Assembly (NCBI GenBank): GCA_964601505.1
Contig: CAZRNR010000001.1
Span: 1-64,000 of the forward strand
Length of the DNA stretch: 64,000 bases
Direction: 5' to 3'
Source: DRWZ01 sp964601505
Lineage (GTDB): Bacteria; Calescibacteriota; Calescibacteriia; Calescibacteriales; Calescibacteriaceae
This document shows, piece after piece, positions 61,079 to 64,000 of this stretch (its first letter is position 1; every line of letters starts with the position of its first letter). The notes below the pieces were generated by a model. The model did not search any database. It had not been told where the DNA came from and worked only from the letters and a program-made list of their open reading frames with translations. Made by a program: the position numbers and the translations under genes.

Positions 61079-61966
61079 TTATTTTGACAACTTTAACCAC
61101 TGTGATCTTTGTCTTCCTTCCCACAATTTCGTCCAGCCCACTCTTGAAAACTTATATATCTCCTCAGGATGAAATAAATTCACTCTTATTGCTGGAACAT
61201 CAATACCTTTCATCTTCCAGAATCCTTCAACTTCGCTTTTCAATTTTGTGTCTGAACTTGTTTCTAACCAACCTACCGTTGCATAACCATTGAGAATAAC
61301 GGTATCTAAAAATACAACCGAAACTGGACAGGGCTTTTCTGCATTCAGCTGAGTTTTGTGTCTTGTTCCATCTCCAAATACCCAAAATTTTGTATCCATC
61401 TTCACTATCCATCTTGGAGATATATTGGTAATACCATTTAGGGGATCAATTGTCAAAATGAATGAAGGAAAACCTTTACTTTGGAGATTTTCCATAAATC
61501 CTTTGACTTCATTGAAAATATTTAGAGAAACTTCTTTTATGTTTCTGTCAAATTCAAATTTAGTGTAAAACTTTGTTTCAATCCAGATAAGCTTTTTTCT
61601 ATAAATTGGAACATTCAGGTCTATTCCTGGTTTTGGAAGGACATCATATATTTCAAAGATTTCAAGGGTAAATTCACCATCTGTCTGTTTTGCCAATCCC
61701 TTCACTTGAAAACCTTTTGGATCTTGCCATTTCCATATTGATTCAATGTCTATCAAAGATATAGAAACTTCTGGCATCTTTCTGATGAGAGAGGATGCTG
61801 GAAGAGATGTCGGAGTCTGAAATATGATTTTATCCCCAGAAACATTTACAGAAGTCAGGGTAAAAGGTATTGGGATTCCGTTTTCATCTTTTACACATCC
61901 TAAAAAGTATTTGGTCGGTGCCTTACAAACTTTTTTGATCTCTTCTAAAATCTTTTCTACCTCCAT
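61079..61966 (-). CDS. Split-barrel (pyridoxamine-oxidase-like) FMN-binding family protein
   Basis: 295 residues from ATG 61966, chosen because GAGGAGG (61982-61976) lies 9 nt upstream and TATAAT (61997-61992) before that; the longer frame from 62002 would run through the promoter. Two halves each resemble PNPOx-like split barrels: PTKYFLGCVKDENGIPIPFTLTSVNV with VSISLIDIESIWKWQDPKGFQVKGLA, and TKFWVFGDGTRHKTQLNAEKPCPVSVVFLD with GYATVGWLET. A flavin or heme ligand is possible; function is unknown. It diverges from the cytochrome P460-like gene. Confidence 0.65.
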   Translation of the reverse strand: MEVEKILEEIKKVCKAPTKYFLGCVKDENGIPIPFTLTSVNVSGDKIIFQTPTSLPASSLIRKMPEVSISLIDIESIWKWQDPKGFQVKGLAKQTDGEFTLEIFEIYDVLPKPGIDLNVPIYRKKLIWIETKFYTKFEFDRNIKEVSLNIFNEVKGFMENLQSKGFPSFILTIDPLNGITNISPRWIVKMDTKFWVFGDGTRHKTQLNAEKPCPVSVVFLDTVILNGYATVGWLETSSDTKLKSEVEGFWKMKGIDVPAIRVNLFHPEEIYKFSRVGWTKLWEGRQRSQWLKLSK

Positions 61967-62265
61967 AGGGCTTAACCTCCTCTTTCTTACTATTATAATC
62001 AATTTATCTCATTTTTTGTTTTTATTTACACTGATTTTTCATACATTTTTGGTATTTTGTATTGTTTTTCTGATATGTTGTATATACACAGTGATATATG
62101 AGATTGTCAGAGTTTTAATATTATAAATCTGCTTTTGTAATTATTCACTCTTTACAATAACAAGTATGTTTTAAAGTTCATAATACATAAGTCATAACTT
62201 GCAACAGCATAAAAAAATCATTTCAAATTTAACACAAAAGAGGTAAAAATTTTAAAATATAAACA

Positions 62266-62284
62266 TAGTTGGTAATACCAACTA
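62266..62284. promoter_or_regulatory. Perfect 19-bp palindrome before the cytochrome P460-like gene
   Basis: TAGTTGGTAATACCAACTA is a perfect inverted repeat around one central base. It lies just after -10-like boxes (TAAAAT/TATAAA, 62253-62263), so it covers the expected transcription start, and 3 bp before the AAGGAGGTGA ribosome site. Probable repressor operator; as RNA, a 7-bp hairpin with loop TAATA is also possible. Confidence 0.65.
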
Positions 62285-62302
62285 ATTAAGGAGGTGAAGG
62301 AT

Positions 62303-62833
62303 ATGATAAGGATAAATAATGAAAAAAGAAAAAGGAATATAATTAACCTATTGGCGGCTTCTTTTTTCTTCTTTCTTGTTATCGGGGTATATAAGACCAT
62401 ATCAGCCCAGAAGGATTACTTTCCCTCTGATTACCGGAAATGGCATCATGCGAAAACTATGATCCTTGAAGAGGGTCATCCTCTTTTTGAAGCATTTGGT
62501 GGAATACACCATGTTTATGTTAATGACAAAGCTTACAAATCAATAAAGAGAGGTGAGGGAAGAAAGTTTGAAGATGGCTCTGTTATTGTTTTTGATCTTC
62601 TTGAAGTGAAAAAATCTCAGGGAGCAGTTGAGGAAGGTAATAGAAAGGTTCTGGCTTATATGAGGAAAGACTCGAAAAACAAAGAACTTGAAAAAACAGG
62701 AGGTTGGGAGTATAAAGCATTTGCTGGAGGAGATCCTAAAAATCAGATAGTAAATGACCCAGTTGGTCAGTGTCATAACTGCCATACACAGATGAAGGAC
62801 AAGGACTTTGTTTTTTCTGAGTGGAGAAATTAG
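62303..62833 (+). CDS. Cytochrome P460-like monoheme c-type cytochrome
   Basis: 176 residues from ATG 62303, 5 nt after AAGGAGGTGA; a GTG inside that site is not used. The N-terminal anchor or signal is NIINLLAASFFFFLVIGVYKTISAQ. The C-terminal GWEYKAFAGGDPKNQIVNDPVGQCHNCHTQ carries a CXXCH heme site and is typical of the cytochrome P460 family, which oxidises hydroxylamine or detoxifies NO. WHHAKTMI near the N-terminus is also conserved in that family. The protein would be periplasmic. A perfect palindrome upstream suggests tight control. Family assignment is good, the reaction is inferred. Confidence 0.8.
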   Translation: MIRINNEKRKRNIINLLAASFFFFLVIGVYKTISAQKDYFPSDYRKWHHAKTMILEEGHPLFEAFGGIHHVYVNDKAYKSIKRGEGRKFEDGSVIVFDLLEVKKSQGAVEEGNRKVLAYMRKDSKNKELEKTGGWEYKAFAGGDPKNQIVNDPVGQCHNCHTQMKDKDFVFSEWRN

Positions 62834-62846
62834 TCTTTTTCATTTG

Positions 62847-62909
62847 GTTTCGTGCAGGCATGTGGGATTGCAAACATCAGATTTTGTTGGAAATTTGCCT
62901 GCACGAAAC
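62847..62909. repeat. 14-bp perfect inverted repeat with 35-bp loop
   Basis: GTTTCGTGCAGGCA (62847-62860) and its exact complement TGCCTGCACGAAAC (62896-62909). It lies between convergent genes and has no U-tract on either side, so it is not a classic terminator. It could be a small mobile element, a structured RNA or a roadblock. Confidence 0.8.
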
Positions 62910-63086
62910 TTAGCAAGATTTAGTTTTTCATAAATATCGACATCATTCGTTTTTAACTGTGATAGACTACTTTGTTCAGATTTTGATGTCATTCCTCATA
63001 GATTAGCCATAGTCTTTTAGATGCCATATTTGAAGTTGGGTTTAGCGTTCTTGTATTCTTTTTTCACAGAAAAATGCTTGATACAA

Positions 63087-63116
63087 GCGAATTATAGCGA
63101 ATTATATTGAATTACA
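63087..63116. repeat. Three 10-bp tandem repeats after rplQ
   Basis: GCGAATTATA occurs twice in tandem, followed by a diverged third unit TTGAATTACA. It begins 14 bp beyond the rplQ stop. Confidence 0.6.
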
Positions 63117-63130
63117 GAGGCTTTGGAAAT

Positions 63131-63508
63131 TTATACAAAGGATATCACGGATACCGGAGCGTTATCTCCTTCTCTGTTCCCAATTTTTATGATTCTTACA
63201 AACCCTCCGTTGATTTGTTTATATTTTTGAGCTAATTCTGTTAGAACTTTTTTAGTTGTTTCTTCATTTTGAAGTAAACTGAAAACCATGCGTGAGGAAT
63301 TCATAGATTGCGGAGATTTTGTGTTCTGGGGATCGTATTTTTTAGCTATATTTATGATCCTTTCTATATATCTTTTGAGTTCTTTTGCTTTTGAGTCTGT
63401 AGTTTTAAGCTTTTCATTTTTTATAAGGTCGTTTGCGAGTGTTCTTAGCAGAAGTATCCTATGAGGTGTTGGTCTTTTCAGTTTTCTTCCTTTTATTCTA
63501 TGTCTCAT
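63131..63508 (-). CDS. rplQ: 50S ribosomal protein L17
   Basis: 125 residues. MRHRIKGRKLKRPTPHRILLLRTLANDLIKNEKLKTTDSKAKELKRYIERIINIAK is the universal bL17 start, and the end GGFVRIIKIGNREGDNAPVSVISFV is also typical. It binds 23S rRNA near the tunnel exit. It follows rpoA at 11 bp, the standard order at the end of the alpha operon. Confidence 0.96.
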   Translation of the reverse strand: MRHRIKGRKLKRPTPHRILLLRTLANDLIKNEKLKTTDSKAKELKRYIERIINIAKKYDPQNTKSPQSMNSSRMVFSLLQNEETTKKVLTELAQKYKQINGGFVRIIKIGNREGDNAPVSVISFV

Positions 63509-63519
63509 GGCTAAAATCT

Positions 63520-64000
63520 TTATTTCGGTTTCTTTTTCTCCTCTTCGATGGCTTGCTGTATTTCTTCATCTGTCATTCCTAGTCTTAATCCTGCACGATT
63601 TAGAACCTCTCTTATTTCTCTTAGGGAGCGCCTACCTAAACTTGGAAAAGAAAGTAGATCTTTATCCGTCATCTTTACAAGTTCTCTGACTGTTTTTATA
63701 TTGTAAGAAAGAAGGATATCTGCTGCTTTCCTAGGAAGATTCAAATCTTCAACTGACCTTGACAAAAATTCTTCAAGAGTTGATACCTTAATCTCTCTTT
63801 TGTGTTGTTCGTATTCGGCTCTTTCAACATATTTTTTGAGTCCTTCAAGATATTCCATCAGTATATCTATTGCTTCATCATATGCCTCCTGTGGAGTTAT
63901 CGCACCATCTGACCATATGTCAAGAACTAATTCATCAAAATCTACTCTATCTTTGTACAGAGCTTTTCTAACTTCATAATTGACTTTAACTATTGGATTA
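63520..64000 (-). CDS. rpoA: RNA polymerase alpha subunit (C-terminal part; 5' end outside window)
   Basis: The frame is open from the right edge to the stop at 63520. It begins in the N-terminal domain (VKVNYEVRKALYKDRVDFDELVLDIWSDGAITPQEAYDEAIDIL), then a linker, then the alpha-CTD with two helix-hairpin-helix motifs: SRSVEDLNLPRKAADILLSYNIKTVRELVKM and LSFPSLGRRSLREIREVLNRAGLRLGM. The subunit nucleates RNA polymerase assembly, and its CTD contacts UP elements and activators. ATG 63858 is internal and not the start. rplQ follows. Confidence 0.96.
   Translation of the reverse strand, partial: NPIVKVNYEVRKALYKDRVDFDELVLDIWSDGAITPQEAYDEAIDILMEYLEGLKKYVERAEYEQHKREIKVSTLEEFLSRSVEDLNLPRKAADILLSYNIKTVRELVKMTDKDLLSFPSLGRRSLREIREVLNRAGLRLGMTDEEIQQAIEEEKKKPK

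Larger units (their letters stand above)
62834..63130. other. Intergenic region between cytochrome P460-like gene and rplQ
   Basis: 297 bp between convergent genes. It holds a 14-bp inverted repeat (62847-62909) and three 10-bp repeats (63087-63116), and no gene. Confidence 0.6.

Noticed and set aside
62847..62909. Integron attC site or standard terminator
   Set aside because: No R'/R'' core pair (RYYYAAC/GTTRRRY) and no U-tract, so both were set aside and it is listed only as an inverted repeat.

Overview
The window is 64 kb of an AT-rich bacterial chromosome. Envelope features point to a Gram-negative-type cell: many lipoprotein signal peptides (L-x-S-C boxes), a LysM lytic transglycosylase, MurD and Mpl, and a GspL-like protein. 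MCP and CheR genes indicate chemotaxis. The tRNAs and RNase P RNA look much richer in G+C than the surrounding AT-rich DNA, which suggests, but does not prove, growth at elevated temperature. I cannot name the organism from sequence alone; a deep-branching thermophile of a little-studied phylum is only a guess. There is no rRNA operon, CRISPR array or prophage. The only mobile trace is a decayed IS200/IS605-type right end with an omega-RNA-like scaffold near 15.8 kb.

Layout. 0-2 kb: the start of a large surface lipoprotein running off the left edge. 2.3-7.5 kb: acetolactate synthase, MurD, an MGDG/MurG-type glycosyltransferase and a TrmH-type methyltransferase. 7.5-11 kb: two lipoproteins, one an esterase. 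11-13.8 kb: a Ski2-like helicase directly behind two tRNAs. 14-16 kb: a glycosidase-like lipoprotein followed by a gene-free region with structured DNA. 16-19.8 kb: cupin, HisS, a cold-shock protein and an rnpB/tRNA-Asp/hslV run. 19.9-27 kb: aldehyde dehydrogenase, UDP-sugar enzymes, an MCP and an MFS transporter. 27.6-36 kb: a MarR-type regulator, two long TPR proteins, an MltD-like enzyme and a hotdog thioesterase. 36.7-39.5 kb: two radical SAM/SPASM enzymes, one AhbC-like (heme or heme d1 branch). 39.8-45 kb: transglutaminase-like protein, Mpl, NadA, cupin lipoprotein, CheR. 45-50.5 kb: a degenerate GGDEF protein, two membrane proteins (one GspL-like) and an MmgE/PrpD protein. 51-54 kb: flavin reductase, adenylate kinase, ACT-malic enzyme. 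54.5-58 kb: Crp/Fnr regulator, CDGSH protein, DoxX, CobT and an unknown gene. 58.5-64 kb: Lon, tRNA-Leu, a split-barrel protein, a cytochrome P460-like protein, and rplQ-rpoA running off the right edge.

Cross-cutting observations. Two protein genes start only 7 and 9 nt after a tRNA 3' end (helicase after tRNA-Ser; hslV after tRNA-Asp, itself behind rnpB), so tRNA processing would leave them almost leaderless. Many other genes lack a Shine-Dalgarno sequence but have a -10-like hexamer 6-9 nt before the start codon. The clearest case is a 17-bp gap between divergent start codons at 7451/7469. A minority (csp, CDGSH, doxX, lon, cytochrome P460, the 61-62 kb split-barrel gene, the first lipoprotein) have strong AAGGAGG-type sites. 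Several starts below were moved from the longest ORF for these reasons.
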